Assembly: GCA_017513095.1 (NCBI GenBank)
Contig: JAFWDJ010000019.1
Location: 1-64,000, forward strand
Reading direction: 5' to 3'
DNA: 64,000 nucleotides
Source: Clostridia bacterium
Lineage (GTDB): Bacteria; Bacillota; Clostridia; Oscillospirales; RGIG577
Part shown: piece by piece, positions 25,393 through 34,946 of the stretch
Position numbering within the stretch: position 1 is the stretch's first letter
Layout of the letters: the number at the start of each line of letters is the position of its first letter
The notes under the pieces: generated by a model
Seen by the model: the letters and a program-made list of their open reading frames with translations, nothing else
The model's database searches: none
What the model was told of the DNA's origin: nothing
Program-made: the position numbers and the translations under genes

Positions 25393-25421
25393 ATTATATA
25401 TTCCGCGCATATAAAAGTCAA
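25393..25421 (-). promoter_or_regulatory. Promoter of the ABC transporter operon
   Basis: TTGACT (25416-25421), 17 bases, perfect TATAAT (25393-25398). Confidence 0.8.
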
Positions 25422-25453
25422 CTGAAATTCACAATAACGCATGAATAGCGGCG

Positions 25454-26290
25454 TCAGTATTTTTCCAAAAAGAAGTGAGTCTCGTTTTTCGTCTTATACG
25501 CGGGGAAGGTATCCAAAACGACGGAATGGATGCTGTTGAAAATGCTCTTTTCAATATCGGGATTCGTGCGCTTAAGGCTGCGTATGAGATTTTTTACCTC
25601 CTGCCGCTTAGAAGTGAGGCTTTCGTCGTCCGTTCCCTCGTTTTTTTCGGTAAATCTGCAGGCGCAGCGTATAAATTCAAGGCCGTTGTAATTCATCCAG
25701 CGGATTATGCTGTCCTCATGGACGCAGTAGAGCGGACGAATAAGCTCCATGCCCTCGAAATTCGTGCTGTGAAGCTTCGGCATCATGGCCTGAAGCTGCG
25801 CGCCGTAGAACATTCCCATAACGGTCGTCTCTATCACGTCGTTGAAGTGGTGCCCCAAAGCTATCTTATTGCAGCCGAGCGACTTTGCCTTGCTGTAAAG
25901 GTGGCCGCGGCGCATTCTCGCGCAGAGATAGCAGGGCGACTTTTCGGTATTGTTCGCAACGGCGAAAATATCGGACTCAAAAACGGTTATCGGCACGTTC
26001 AAAAGCTTCGCGTTATACTCGATCTTTTCGCGGTTCTCGCGGTTGTAGCCCGGGTCCATCACAAGAAACTCAAGCTCGAACGGGACCTCGCTGAAGCGGC
26101 AGAGAAGCTGCATAAGCTTCGCCATAAGCATTGAATCCTTGCCTCCGGAGACGCACACGGCGATGCGGTCGCCCTCCGAGATAAGCTCGTAGCGCTTTAC
26201 CGCAGCGATAAAGGGATTCCAAAGCTCCTTGCGGAATTTTTTCGATATGCTGCGCTCAACGAGCCGGTATTTTTCAAGTTCTCTGCTCAT
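25454..26290 (-). CDS. TtcA-family tRNA 2-thiolation protein
   Basis: 278 residues. The PP-loop SGGKDS (48-53) binds ATP. Two cysteines in CYLC (120 and 123) and a later CAC fit the iron-sulphur cluster site of TtcA, the enzyme that makes 2-thiocytidine at tRNA position 32. GHHFNDVIETTVM is also typical. Firmicutes carry several TtcA-like paralogs, so the exact tRNA target is uncertain. It lies 34 bases after the aldolase gene and probably shares its transcript. Confidence 0.82.
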   Translation of the reverse strand: MSRELEKYRLVERSISKKFRKELWNPFIAAVKRYELISEGDRIAVCVSGGKDSMLMAKLMQLLCRFSEVPFELEFLVMDPGYNRENREKIEYNAKLLNVPITVFESDIFAVANNTEKSPCYLCARMRRGHLYSKAKSLGCNKIALGHHFNDVIETTVMGMFYGAQLQAMMPKLHSTNFEGMELIRPLYCVHEDSIIRWMNYNGLEFIRCACRFTEKNEGTDDESLTSKRQEVKNLIRSLKRTNPDIEKSIFNSIHSVVLDTFPAYKTKNETHFFLEKY

Positions 26291-26324
26291 CTTTCACTCC
26301 CGCCGCTTTTGCGGCAATGCTTTC

Positions 26325-26966
26325 TCACTGTCCGTAGGATTTGAACTTCTTTATAAGCCTCTGCATCTCATCCTCGGGCAGTATTATGGGCTTTCCGATG
26401 CTTCGCGCCAGATGATACGTGCGGCAGCACTCCTCTATCGTAAGCGCGATGTGAAAGGCGCCCGCTAAATCGGGCGCGCCCGCAACAAGGCCGTGATTTG
26501 AGAGCAGCACGCAGTTTCGGTCCGTCATGTACTCATATGCGGCTTCGGCAAGCTCGCGCGTTCCGTATGTGCGATACGGCGCACAGCGCACGTCGGGGCC
26601 CGCGAAGGCCGTAAGGTAGCTTGCGGCAGGCAGTCCCTCGCCAAGCGTGGCCAGGGCCGTTGCGTACGGCGAATGCGTATGCACGACGGCGCGGATATCG
26701 CTTCTGTTGTTGTAAAAAATGCTGTGGAGCAGATATTCGCTCGAAGGCTTTAAGCGCCCGTCTATCTTCTTTGAATCCGAGGCGCGCAGCACGGCCACGT
26801 CCTCGGGAGCCGTTTCAAAATAATCGACGCCGGTCGGGCTTATCGCCATATACCCCGTTTCGGGGTCAAAAACGCTTATATTGCCGCCCGTGCCCGTCGT
26901 AAGGCCCTGCGTTATAAGCTTTTTACCGTATTCAACAACGAGCGTCCGCTCTTTTTCCATAAGCAT
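26325..26966 (-). CDS. Class II aldolase, L-fuculose-phosphate aldolase-like
   Basis: 213 residues from ATG 26964-26966; the ATG two codons upstream leaves no spacing to GGGGA. The zinc site HTHS (about 97-100) and the later SNHG are visible, with TGTGGNIS in the phosphate-binding loop. It would split L-fuculose 1-phosphate or a related sugar phosphate to dihydroxyacetone phosphate and an aldehyde. Related family members act on ribulose phosphates, so substrate is open. It lies downstream of the ribosomal operon but beyond its terminator. Confidence 0.8.
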   Translation of the reverse strand: MLMEKERTLVVEYGKKLITQGLTTGTGGNISVFDPETGYMAISPTGVDYFETAPEDVAVLRASDSKKIDGRLKPSSEYLLHSIFYNNRSDIRAVVHTHSPYATALATLGEGLPAASYLTAFAGPDVRCAPYRTYGTRELAEAAYEYMTDRNCVLLSNHGLVAGAPDLAGAFHIALTIEECCRTYHLARSIGKPIILPEDEMQRLIKKFKSYGQ

Positions 26967-27006
26967 CGGCATATCCCCGTTCCGTGAAAAATTTTACTGT
27001 CACTGC

Positions 27007-27041
27007 AAAAAAGGCGGAAACATGACTGCTTCCGCCTTTAT
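27007..27041 (-). terminator. Terminator of the ribosomal protein operon
   Basis: AAAGGCGGAA and TTCCGCCTTT stem followed by TTTT on the minus strand, 15 bases after the rplQ stop. It ends a unit of about 16 kb. Confidence 0.9.
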
Positions 27042-27054
27042 AAGCTTTAATTGA

Positions 27055-27396
27055 TTATACAAGCTCGATTATCGCCATCTCCGCTGCATCGCCGCGGCGG
27101 GGGCCGATCTTTACGATGCGCGTATAACCGCCGTTACGGTCCTCATAACCGGGAGCTATCTCAGTAAAGAGCTTGTGTACAACTTCCTCCTTAGTGATAT
27201 AGGCCATTGCGCGGCGGCGCGCATAAAGCGTGTTCTTCTTTCCGAGAGTTATCATCTTTTCAGCAATGGGGCCAACCTCCATTGCTCTGGTAACAGTCGT
27301 TTCTATTTTACCATTCTCAAGCAGATAAGTAACCATTGCGCGAAGCATTGCGCGGCGATGGTCGGTAGGTCTGCCGAGCTTACGTGCTTTAGACAT
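27055..27396 (-). CDS. rplQ: 50S ribosomal protein L17
   Basis: 113 residues. [20 protein letters not shown] at the N-terminus and a final EMAIIELV are diagnostic. It is the last gene of the S10-spc-alpha unit, 38 bases after rpoA, and has its own ribosome site. Confidence 0.97.
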   Translation of the reverse strand: MSKARKLGRPTDHRRAMLRAMVTYLLENGKIETTVTRAMEVGPIAEKMITLGKKNTLYARRRAMAYITKEEVVHKLFTEIAPGYEDRNGGYTRIVKIGPRRGDAAEMAIIELV

Positions 27397-27434
27397 TGTT
27401 CGTGAACCTCCTCATTCAATATCTCAAAGAGGCT

Positions 27435-28388
27435 TTAATCTTCCTCTTTCTTCAAGTTGAGTCCTAATGCGACAAGCTTGTTGACTACCTCGTCAAGCGA
27501 TTTTCTGCCGAGATTACGAACCTTCATCATGTCGTCCTCGGTACGGTTGGTAAGATCCTCAACCGTATTTATTCCCGCGCGCTTTAAGCAGTTGAAGGAG
27601 CGTACCGACAAATCGAGCTCTTCAATCGTCATTTCAAGCACCTTTTCCTTGTTTACCTCTTCCTTGCCGACCATGATTTCAGCGTTCATGCCGTCGTCGG
27701 AAAGCTCAACGAAGAAGGAAAGGTATTCGTTTAATATCTTCGCGCCCAGGGAAACGCTCTCCTTGGGAGTGATAGTGCCGTCCGTCCATATCTCTATCGT
27801 AAGACGGTCGTAGTCGGTCTTCTGCTCCACGCGGTGGTCCTCAACGTAGTAGTTTACCTTGAGCACCGGCGTGTATATCGAATCTACGGGGATAGTGTCG
27901 ACAGCAAACGGGTAAAGCTGCTTGTTCCGCTCGGCGGAAACGTAACCGCGTCCCTTGTTTATCGTTATCTCCATATGAAGCTTTGCATCGGGTCCCAGTG
28001 TAGCTATGTGCAAATCGGGATTTAATATTTCAACGTCGGCGTCTTCCTTTATGCTGCCCGCAGTGATCTCGCATTCGCCCTGCGCGGAAATATAAAGGGT
28101 CTTAAGATCGTCCGAATGAAGCTTGGCCGTAAGCTGCTTTAAGTTGAGTATTATCTCGCTTACGTCCTCCTTGACTCCCGGAATCGTGGAAAATTCATGC
28201 TGTACGCCGTCAATCTTAACGCCCGTAACAGCTACGCCGGCAAGCGAGGAAAGCAGTACGCGGCGCAGGGAATTTCCGAGCGTCGTTCCGTATCCGCGCT
28301 CTAAGGGCGCAACAACGAATTTGCCGTAGCAAGGGTCTTTGGCGTCGGCGTTTTCATGTGTTATCGTAGGCTTCAGTATCTCAATCAC
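27435..28388 (-). CDS. rpoA: RNA polymerase subunit alpha
   Basis: 317 residues from GTG 28386-28388, after AAAGGAGGG. The N-terminal assembly domain (about 1-230) has [21 protein letters not shown]. The C-terminal domain (about 245-310), which contacts UP elements and regulators, has [22 protein letters not shown] and [10 protein letters not shown]. It is separated from rpsD by an unusual 164-base spacer containing a stable fold (28492-28554). Confidence 0.97.
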   Translation of the reverse strand: MIEILKPTITHENADAKDPCYGKFVVAPLERGYGTTLGNSLRRVLLSSLAGVAVTGVKIDGVQHEFSTIPGVKEDVSEIILNLKQLTAKLHSDDLKTLYISAQGECEITAGSIKEDADVEILNPDLHIATLGPDAKLHMEITINKGRGYVSAERNKQLYPFAVDTIPVDSIYTPVLKVNYYVEDHRVEQKTDYDRLTIEIWTDGTITPKESVSLGAKILNEYLSFFVELSDDGMNAEIMVGKEEVNKEKVLEMTIEELDLSVRSFNCLKRAGINTVEDLTNRTEDDMMKVRNLGRKSLDEVVNKLVALGLNLKKEED

Positions 28389-28491
28389 AAAAATAACCCT
28401 CCTTTGGAATCATCTAAAATACTCGGATAATGTCATGTATGTTTCGCAGTACACACATCACACAATCTAACTCGTTGCCTTTCGAGGGTGA

Positions 28492-28554
28492 AATATAGGA
28501 CTTACAGCCTTCACCTGGAAAGGTAAACAGCTGCAAGCGCCGTACCCTAATATT
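28492..28554 (-). promoter_or_regulatory. Structured RNA spacer between rpsD and rpoA
   Basis: In the transcript, AATATTAGG at the rpsD stop codon pairs with CCTATATT, enclosing an 8-bp stem CTTGCAGC with GCTGTAAG (one G-U) and an inner ACCT-AGGT hairpin. No other spacer in the ribosomal operon is this long. It could be a protein-binding site, processing site or attenuator; no T run follows it. Confidence 0.4.
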
Positions 28555-29164
28555 ACTTGGAGTACAACTCAACGATAAGATGTTCTTGAACGTCGAAGTC
28601 TATATCTTCTCTGAGCGGCATTCTTGTAACGGTTGCCTTGAGCTCGGTATTGTCGCGCTCGATCCACGTGGGGATGGTGAACTTGGGCGCATCCTCGCCG
28701 GTAAGGCGCTTGAACATAACCGAATTGCGGCTTCTTTCCTTAACCGTTATAACGTCGCCGGAGTTGATAAGATAAGACGGGATGTTCACAGATTTTCCGT
28801 TTACTAAAAAGTGACCGTGATTAACGAGCTGGCGCGCTTCTCTTCTCGTCATAGCGAAGCCCGAACGATATACTACGTTGTCGAGGCGTCTTTCTATAGT
28901 CGTAAGCAAAACCTCACCGGTGATGCCGCGCGCTCTTACGGCCTTTTCATAATACATGCGGAACTGCTTCTCCAAAATGCCGTAAATGAACTTTACCTTC
29001 TGCTTTTCCTTGAGCTGGATGCCGTATTCGCTGGACTTTCTGCGTCTGTCTTTCTTGGGATCGCGTATGGATTCTTTCTTAGATGCAGACGTGTAGCCCA
29101 TAACCGACGGCGAAATACCAAGCTCTCTGCAGCGCTTTACAATAGGTTGCATATTCTTTGCCAT
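28553..29164 (-). CDS. rpsD: 30S ribosomal protein S4
   Basis: 203 residues. The central S4 RNA-binding domain shows [20 protein letters not shown] and [18 protein letters not shown]. No zinc cysteines are present near the N-terminus (the C-minus form). It is a primary assembly protein of the small subunit. It lies 17 bases after rpsK. Confidence 0.97.
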   Translation of the reverse strand: MAKNMQPIVKRCRELGISPSVMGYTSASKKESIRDPKKDRRRKSSEYGIQLKEKQKVKFIYGILEKQFRMYYEKAVRARGITGEVLLTTIERRLDNVVYRSGFAMTRREARQLVNHGHFLVNGKSVNIPSYLINSGDVITVKERSRNSVMFKRLTGEDAPKFTIPTWIERDNTELKATVTRMPLREDIDFDVQEHLIVELYSK

Positions 29165-29181
29165 GATTTTTCCTCCTTAAA

Positions 29182-29580
29182 TTAGACGCGTCTGCGCTTA
29201 GGCGGTCTGCATCCGTTGTGCGGAATGAGAGTAACGTCCTTTATCATGCTTACCTCAAGACCTGCCGTCTGAAGCGCGCGGATTGCGGCTTCTCTGCCGG
29301 AGCCGGGGCCCTTTACAAATACTTCAACGTACTTGAGTCCGTGCTCCATAGCGGCCTTAGCGGCAGTCTCGGCAGCCATCTGTGCTGCGAACGGCGTGGA
29401 TTTTCTCGAACCTCTGAAACCCAAACCGCCTGCCGACGCCCAAGAAAGTGCATTACCCTGCGTATCGGTTATTGTAACTATCGTGTTGTTAAACGAGGAG
29501 CGGATATGAGCTGCGCCGCGCTCGATGTTCTTTCTTATTATGCGCTTTCTTCCGCCCTTCTTCTGCGTTCCTTTAGCCAA
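29182..29580 (-). CDS. rpsK: 30S ribosomal protein S11
   Basis: 132 residues. [31 protein letters not shown] and the C-terminal [13 protein letters not shown] are diagnostic. The start codon is TTG (29578-29580), after GGGGAGGG. It forms part of the mRNA exit region of the 30S platform. Confidence 0.97.
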   Translation of the reverse strand: MAKGTQKKGGRKRIIRKNIERGAAHIRSSFNNTIVTITDTQGNALSWASAGGLGFRGSRKSTPFAAQMAAETAAKAAMEHGLKYVEVFVKGPGSGREAAIRALQTAGLEVSMIKDVTLIPHNGCRPPKRRRV

Positions 29581-29600
29581 ATCTGTCCCTCCCCTTCGTA

Positions 29601-29969
29601 TTACTTCTTCTTATTGGCGATCGTCTTCTTGGGACCTTTTCTCGTACGCGCATTCGTCTTGGTGCGCTGTCCGCGAACGGGAAGTCCTCTTCTGTGTCTC
29701 AGGCCGCGGTAGCAGCCGATTTCGGTAAGACGCTTTATGTCGAGTGCTACGGTACGTCTTAAATCGCCCTCAACCTCAAAGTGCTTATCTATATAGTCTC
29801 TTATGAGTGCTACCTCGTCCTCGCTTAAGTCTTTAACTCTCGTATCGGGATTGATACCGGAGTTCTTAAGGATCTCAAGCGCATGGCTTCTTCCTATACC
29901 GTAGATATACGTGAGTCCTATCTCAACTCTCTTATCTCTGGGAAGGTCAATGCCTGCTATTCTTGCCAT
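29601..29969 (-). CDS. rpsM: 30S ribosomal protein S13
   Basis: 122 residues. [19 protein letters not shown] and [18 protein letters not shown] with a basic tail are typical. S13 contacts the P-site tRNA and the subunit bridge B1. It lies 24 bases after rpmJ. Confidence 0.97.
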   Translation of the reverse strand: MARIAGIDLPRDKRVEIGLTYIYGIGRSHALEILKNSGINPDTRVKDLSEDEVALIRDYIDKHFEVEGDLRRTVALDIKRLTEIGCYRGLRHRRGLPVRGQRTKTNARTRKGPKKTIANKKK

Positions 29970-29993
29970 TACACTTTCACCTCCATTAAAATT

Positions 29994-30149
<156 letters not shown>

Positions 30150-30168
30150 TCAATTTTCGTATGCCGGT

Positions 30169-30387
30169 TTATTTCGCGCGCCACGTTATCCGGCCGCGCG
30201 TAAGATCATACGGACTCATCTCGAGGGTCACCTTGTCGCCGGGCAAAATCCTTATGAAATTCATTCTGAGTTTGCCGGAAATGTGCGACAAAACCTTGTG
30301 ACCGTTGGGAAGCTCAACCATGAATGTAGCATTAGGAAGCGCTTCGATTACCTTACCTTCAACTTCAATTACATCATCCTTAGCCAA
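30169..30387 (-). CDS. infA: Translation initiation factor IF-1
   Basis: 72 residues, a single OB fold ([40 protein letters not shown]). The start is TTG at 30385-30387, eight bases after GGGGGT; the ribosome site lies inside the end of the KOW gene. IF-1 occupies the A site during initiation. Confidence 0.96.
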   Translation of the reverse strand: MAKDDVIEVEGKVIEALPNATFMVELPNGHKVLSHISGKLRMNFIRILPGDKVTLEMSPYDLTRGRITWRAK

Positions 30388-30389
30388 GA

Positions 30390-30695
30390 CTAATTACCCC
30401 CTGTCATAGAAACATCTGACTCGTCGGACTCAATACTCAGTCCGGCGATTTCTCTTCGCAATTCGGCGTTTGTGACCTTTTCGCCGGTTCTCAGCTTCTG
30501 CGCCGTGCGCGTATCGCTTCCTGCGACGCGCTCTACGTGCTTTAGCTTCTTTATTTTCGGCGACTCGATCTTACGCTGCTTACCGTTTGCAATCGACACA
30601 TGGTTTTCTTTCGGAAAACCCACGACAATGAACAACCTTCCCCTGTCGCGTCCGTTAAGACTGCGGACTATATCGGAAATGATGATGTCATCCAT
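30390..30695 (-). CDS. KOW-domain RNA-binding protein (L14e-like)
   Basis: 101 residues from ATG 30693-30695 (GAGGTG upstream, inside the map stop region). The N-terminal part (about 8-70) resembles the KOW/SH3 fold of archaeal and eukaryotic ribosomal protein L14e: [12 protein letters not shown] and [10 protein letters not shown]. Such small proteins occur between map and infA in many Firmicutes and are presumed ribosome-associated, but no function is established. The C-terminal 25 residues are acidic and poorly ordered. Confidence 0.75.
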   Translation of the reverse strand: MDDIIISDIVRSLNGRDRGRLFIVVGFPKENHVSIANGKQRKIESPKIKKLKHVERVAGSDTRTAQKLRTGEKVTNAELRREIAGLSIESDESDVSMTGGN

Positions 30696-30705
30696 GCCGC
30701 GCACC

Positions 30706-31455
30706 TCATTCCGCGAGCGTCGTTATTATCGGTTCGTCGCCCATAATAACGACCGTGTTTTCATAATGTGCCGAGAGCCTTGCGTCGGCCGTATGAACTG
30801 TCCATTTATCTTCGTCAACGTAAACGTCGGGCGTGCCGGCGTTTATCATAGGCTCAATCGCCAGCGCCAGGCCGTCGCGCAGCAAAAGGCCGCGTCCGGC
30901 TCTGCCGAAATTCGGTACCGGCGGATCCTCGTGAAGGGACCTGCCTATGCCGTGACCCACGTATTTTTCAACGACGCCGTAGCCGAAGCTCTGTGCGTAG
31001 GTGCCGATGGCGTTTGATATGTCGCCGAGCCTCTTGCCCGCGACCGCCATTTTAAGTCCCTCGAAGAAGGACTGTCTCGTCACCTCGATAAGCTTCTTCG
31101 CCTCGTCGGATACCTCGCCCACGGGGACGGTGTCGGCACAGTCGCCGTGAAAGCCCTTGTAGCAGGCTCCCACGTCTATGCTTACGATATCGCCCTCTTT
31201 GAACCTGCGCTCCGACGGGATGCCGTGGATAACTACGTCGTTGATTGAAATGCATACGCTGTTTGGAAATCCGCCGTAGTTAAGAAACGACGGCGTTGCC
31301 TTGTGGTGCGTGATGTAGGCGTGGACCTTTCGGTCAACGTCGAGCATCGACATGCCCGGCCTGCAAAGCGAGGCCGCGAGCGCTCTCGCGCCTCCGGCAA
31401 TCTTTCCTGCCTCGCGCATACATTCGATCTCCGAACGGGATTTGATATATATCAT
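30706..31455 (-). CDS. map: Methionine aminopeptidase, type I
   Basis: 249 residues. It removes the initiator methionine from new proteins. The conserved metal ligands of the pita-bread fold are seen in SIDVGACYKGFHGDCADTV (two Asp), GHGIG (His) and the later Glu residues in LAIEP and YENTV. The short N-terminus without a zinc finger is the bacterial type Ia form. Six bases separate it from adk. Confidence 0.96.
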   Translation of the reverse strand: MIYIKSRSEIECMREAGKIAGGARALAASLCRPGMSMLDVDRKVHAYITHHKATPSFLNYGGFPNSVCISINDVVIHGIPSERRFKEGDIVSIDVGACYKGFHGDCADTVPVGEVSDEAKKLIEVTRQSFFEGLKMAVAGKRLGDISNAIGTYAQSFGYGVVEKYVGHGIGRSLHEDPPVPNFGRAGRGLLLRDGLALAIEPMINAGTPDVYVDEDKWTVHTADARLSAHYENTVVIMGDEPIITTLAE

Positions 31456-31461
31456 ATCCCA

Positions 31462-32094
31462 CTAACCTTTCAACGCTGCCAGAATATCCGCGGTAACCGC
31501 CTTGAGCTCACGCTTGCCGTCGATGTTGATCAGCTTGTTCTTCTTAGCGTAAAAGTCTTCAAGCGGCTGCGTCTGCTCGTGATATATCTTTAAGCGGTTG
31601 ACAACCGTTTCCGGCTCGTCGTCTTTTCTTAAAATAAGCTTCTTGCCGCATTTGTCGCAGTGTACGTTGTCCTTGGACGGAAGGCTTATAAGATGGTACG
31701 TAGCGCCGCAGCCCTCGCACACGCGTCTGTTCGTAAGGCGGTCGATTATAACGTCGTCGCCCAGCACGATGTTTACAACGCGGTCAATCTCAATGCCCAT
31801 GCCCTCGAGCGCCTCGGCCTGTACGACCGTGCGCGGGAAGCCGTCAAGAAGGAAGCCGTTCTTGCAGTCATCCTCGGAAAGGCGTTCCTTTATTATCTCG
31901 ATAACGACCTCGTCGGGAACGAGCGCGCCGGACTTCATGTAGGATTCGGCTTTCTTGCCGAGCTCCGTCTGATTCTTAAGCGCCGCTCTGATTATAGCGC
32001 CCGTGGATATCGCGGGAATCGAAAGCTCCTTGCATACGAACTCCGCCTGCGTGCCCTTGCCGGCGCCGGGCGCTCCTAAAAATATAAGCTTCAT
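31462..32094 (-). CDS. adk: Adenylate kinase
   Basis: 210 residues. P-loop GAPGAGKGTQ at 7-16, the AMP-binding DGFPRTVVQAEAL and a lid with four cysteines (CEGC and CDKC) that bind zinc, as in Gram-positive enzymes. It equilibrates ATP, ADP and AMP. It lies 12 bases after secY. Confidence 0.97.
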   Translation of the reverse strand: MKLIFLGAPGAGKGTQAEFVCKELSIPAISTGAIIRAALKNQTELGKKAESYMKSGALVPDEVVIEIIKERLSEDDCKNGFLLDGFPRTVVQAEALEGMGIEIDRVVNIVLGDDVIIDRLTNRRVCEGCGATYHLISLPSKDNVHCDKCGKKLILRKDDEPETVVNRLKIYHEQTQPLEDFYAKKNKLINIDGKRELKAVTADILAALKG

Positions 32095-32106
32095 GTGAAT
32101 TTCCTC

Positions 32107-33390
32107 CTATTCAAGGAAGCCCTTGTAATGACGCATAAGCATCTGCGACTCCATCTGCTTAACCGTATCAAGCGCAACGCCGACTACTATAAGGAGCGAA
32201 GTGCCGCCGAAGTAGAGGTTTAAGCCGAGCGCTCTCGAGAAGAATATCGGAAGCACTGCGATGAGGCCTAAGAATATTGCGCCTATAACGGTTACCTTCG
32301 AAAGTATCTTGCCAATATAGTCGCTGGTGGGCTTGCCGGGGCGTATGCCCGGAACGAAGCCGCCGTTCTTCTTTAAGTTGTTCGCAACTTCTATCGGGTT
32401 GAACTGGATCGACACGTAGAAGAAGTTGAAGAATATGATAAGCAGGAAGTAGAGCACTGCGTAGAACCACGAAGACGAGCTTATCAGATTCAGTACGAAG
32501 TAGCCGAAGCTGCCGACCTCGGGAGCAGGTAAGAATCTGCCGATGAGTTCGGGGAGGCTGACGATGGAGGATGCGAAGATTATCGGAAGCACGCCGCTCA
32601 TATTTACCTTTAACGGTATATGGGTCGACTGGCCGCCGTACATCTTGCGTCCTACGACGCGCTTTGCGTACTGAACGGGTATTCTTCTTTCGGCGTTTGT
32701 CATGAATACGACGAAAGCAACGATGAGCACTGCGACAACTATAAGGATTATCGTCGTCAGCACATTGAGCTGACCGGACTCGTTCATAGCCATAACCGAC
32801 TTTACCATAGCGGGGCCTCTCGAGATTATACCTGCAAAAAGGATTATCGATATGCCGTTGCCGATGCCGTATTCGGTTATCTGCTCGCCGAGCCACATGA
32901 TGAACGCCGTGCCGGCCGTGAACGTGAGTATTATAACGAAAGCTACGAACACGTTGTTGGGATAAAGCACTGCGTCGAACTGGTTGCGGAGCACCATATA
33001 ATAAGCGAAGCCCATGAGCAGACCGATAAGCACGGTGAGATAACGCGTGTACTTCGCTATCTTCTTTCTGCCCTCAACGCCTTCCTTTGCGAGTCTCTCA
33101 AGTGCGGGAATCGCAACGGTCAAGAGCTGCATGATGATCGAGGCGTTGATATACGGTGTGATGGACAGTGCGAATATCGTTGCCGAGGCAAACGCGCCGC
33201 CCGTCAGGGTGTCCAAAAAGCCGAATATAGTGCCGCCCGTCGCTTCCATAAAGGCATTCATTGCCACGGGGTCTATATAGGGCACCGGAATTACCGAGCC
33301 TATTCTGAAGATGACGATCATCAGGATAGTGAACAGTATTTTTTTCCGAAGCTCCGGTATACTCCATGCATTCTTTATGGTTTCTACCAT
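32107..33390 (-). CDS. secY: Preprotein translocase subunit SecY
   Basis: 427 residues with ten membrane helices. The plug and pore region (VPYIDP, LTGGAFASATIFALSI, TPYINASIIMQLL) and the cytoplasmic loop FNFFYVSIQFNP are typical. SecY forms the protein-conducting channel with SecE and SecG. It follows rplO by four bases, so it is translationally coupled to the ribosomal genes. Confidence 0.97.
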   Translation of the reverse strand: MVETIKNAWSIPELRKKILFTILMIVIFRIGSVIPVPYIDPVAMNAFMEATGGTIFGFLDTLTGGAFASATIFALSITPYINASIIMQLLTVAIPALERLAKEGVEGRKKIAKYTRYLTVLIGLLMGFAYYMVLRNQFDAVLYPNNVFVAFVIILTFTAGTAFIMWLGEQITEYGIGNGISIILFAGIISRGPAMVKSVMAMNESGQLNVLTTIILIVVAVLIVAFVVFMTNAERRIPVQYAKRVVGRKMYGGQSTHIPLKVNMSGVLPIIFASSIVSLPELIGRFLPAPEVGSFGYFVLNLISSSSWFYAVLYFLLIIFFNFFYVSIQFNPIEVANNLKKNGGFVPGIRPGKPTSDYIGKILSKVTVIGAIFLGLIAVLPIFFSRALGLNLYFGGTSLLIVVGVALDTVKQMESQMLMRHYKGFLE

Positions 33391-33394
33391 AGGC

Positions 33395-33835
33395 TTATAT
33401 CACCTCAGTCTGTCCGCCGGCAGCCGTGATCTTCTCCTGTGCCGTCTTGGAGAATTTAGCGGCTTTCACCGTCAGCTTTTTGGTAAGCTCACCGCCTCCC
33501 AAAATCTTAACGCCGTCGCACTCCTTTTTGATGATACCTGCTTCGAGTAATGCAGCGCTGTCAACGGTCGCGCCTGCTTCAAACGCTTCGAGAGCCGATA
33601 CGTTTACGCTTACGTAGGTCTTAGCGAAAATGTTGTTGAAACCTCTCTTGGGGAGGCGTCTCTGCAGCGGCATCTGGCCGCCTTCAAAGCCGATTCTCAC
33701 ACCGCCGCCGCTTCTTGCGTTCTGGCCCTTATGGCCTCTGCCTGCCGTCTTGCCGTTTCCGGAGCCGGGGCCTCTGCCCTTTCGGTATGCGGGCTTTGCG
33801 GAACCGGCCTGGGGAGCAAGTTCATGTAAATTCAT
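33395..33835 (-). CDS. rplO: 50S ribosomal protein L15
   Basis: 146 residues from ATG 33833-33835 (MNLHELAP); a GTG four codons upstream overlaps the GGAGG site. [19 protein letters not shown] and [17 protein letters not shown] are diagnostic. L15 is a late assembly protein of the large subunit. Confidence 0.96.
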   Translation of the reverse strand: MNLHELAPQAGSAKPAYRKGRGPGSGNGKTAGRGHKGQNARSGGGVRIGFEGGQMPLQRRLPKRGFNNIFAKTYVSVNVSALEAFEAGATVDSAALLEAGIIKKECDGVKILGGGELTKKLTVKAAKFSKTAQEKITAAGGQTEVI

Positions 33836-33853
33836 CTCGCAATACACCTCCTT

Positions 33854-34036
33854 TTAATTTTCCTCTTGTACGTCGATCAAGTGTATGATGCGTTTTATCT
33901 TTCCCTGAGTCTGAGCGTTATCGGGCTGTAAGGTCACATCGTTTATTTTCCTCAAGCCTAAAGAGTGAGCGGTCAAAATCTGCTTTTCGCCTCTTCCGAT
34001 AAGGCTCTTTTTGAGCGTAATCTTTAATTTCGCCAT
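33854..34036 (-). CDS. rpmD: 50S ribosomal protein L30
   Basis: 60 residues from ATG 34034-34036. KITLKKSLIGRGEKQ and TAHSLGLRKIND are typical of the short bacterial L30. It lies 13 bases after rpsE. Confidence 0.95.
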   Translation of the reverse strand: MAKLKITLKKSLIGRGEKQILTAHSLGLRKINDVTLQPDNAQTQGKIKRIIHLIDVQEEN

Positions 34037-34049
34037 GATGTCTGACCTC

Positions 34050-34553
34050 CTATCCAATAATCTCCTCAACGGTCCTGCCGCGCGTGGAAGCGACCTTAGC
34101 CGCGTCTCTCATGCCTGCAAGACCCGCTATCGTGGCCATAACAACGTTTCTCGGATTGTTAGATCTGAGAGACTTCGTTCTTATATCCTTTATACCTGCG
34201 AGCTCTAAAACCGCACGAACGGGGCCGCCTGCGATAACGCCGGTACCGGGAGCAGCCGGCTTTAAAAGAACTCTTGCCGCGCCGAACGCGCCGATGGTCT
34301 CGTGCGGAACGGTCGACTCGTCAAGGGAAACCTTGATGATGTTCTTCTTCGCGTCTTCTATTCCCTTTCTTATTGCCTCGGGAACTTCTGCAGCCTTGCC
34401 CATGCCGCAGCCTACGTGTCCGGCGCCGTCGCCAACTACAACGAGTGCTGCGAACTTGAAGATACGGCCGCCCTTAACGACCTTCGTAACGCGGTTTATC
34501 GTTACGACCTTCTCGCTGAGCTCCAATGCATTTGCATCTATTTTCTCTAACAT
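34050..34553 (-). CDS. rpsE: 30S ribosomal protein S5
   Basis: 167 residues. The N-terminal double-stranded RNA-binding fold has [19 protein letters not shown] and [14 protein letters not shown]; the C-terminal part has [18 protein letters not shown]5 contributes to decoding fidelity and mRNA helicase action of the 30S entry site. Confidence 0.97.
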   Translation of the reverse strand: MLEKIDANALELSEKVVTINRVTKVVKGGRIFKFAALVVVGDGAGHVGCGMGKAAEVPEAIRKGIEDAKKNIIKVSLDESTVPHETIGAFGAARVLLKPAAPGTGVIAGGPVRAVLELAGIKDIRTKSLRSNNPRNVVMATIAGLAGMRDAAKVASTRGRTVEEIIG

Positions 34554-34569
34554 GGCTCTCCTCCTTATC

Positions 34570-34929
34570 TTAGAATTTCAGTCCGCCTTCTCTTGCCCCG
34601 TCCGCAAGCTCCTTGATGCGGCCGTGGTAGAGATATCCGCCTCTGTCGAATACAACAGTGTCGATGCCGGCGTCAAGCGCCTTCTTGGCGATGAGCTTGC
34701 CGACCGTCTTTGCGCCCTCTTTATTGGAGCCAATACCCTCAAATTCTTTGTCAAGCGAGGAAGCCGCAGCTAAAGTTCTGCCCGCTACGTCGTCAATTAT
34801 CTGAGCATAGATGTGCTTGCCGCTGCGGAATACGTTAAGTCTCGGTCTTTGGGGAGTACCGGAAAGTGTGCGTCTTATTCTGTTGTGGCGTTTTGCGCGC
34901 GCCTTGTATTTATCGGGTTTAGTTACCAC
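34570..34929 (-). CDS. rplR: 50S ribosomal protein L18
   Basis: 119 residues. Binds 5S r[24 protein letters not shown] and [20 protein letters not shown] are diagnostic. The start is GTG 34927-34929 after GAGGAG. Confidence 0.96.
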   Translation of the reverse strand: MVTKPDKYKARAKRHNRIRRTLSGTPQRPRLNVFRSGKHIYAQIIDDVAGRTLAAASSLDKEFEGIGSNKEGAKTVGKLIAKKALDAGIDTVVFDRGGYLYHGRIKELADGAREGGLKF

Positions 34930-34946
34930 TGACAGTCACTCCTCTC

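Noticed and set aside
28441-28500. Internal promoter before rpoA
   Set aside because: No convincing -10/-35 pair with proper spacing was seen on the minus strand.
32168-32896. 242-codon frame within secY in another frame
   Set aside because: Low-complexity Arg/His-rich translation, typical of a shifted frame in a GC-rich third-position gene; secY is complete over the same bases.
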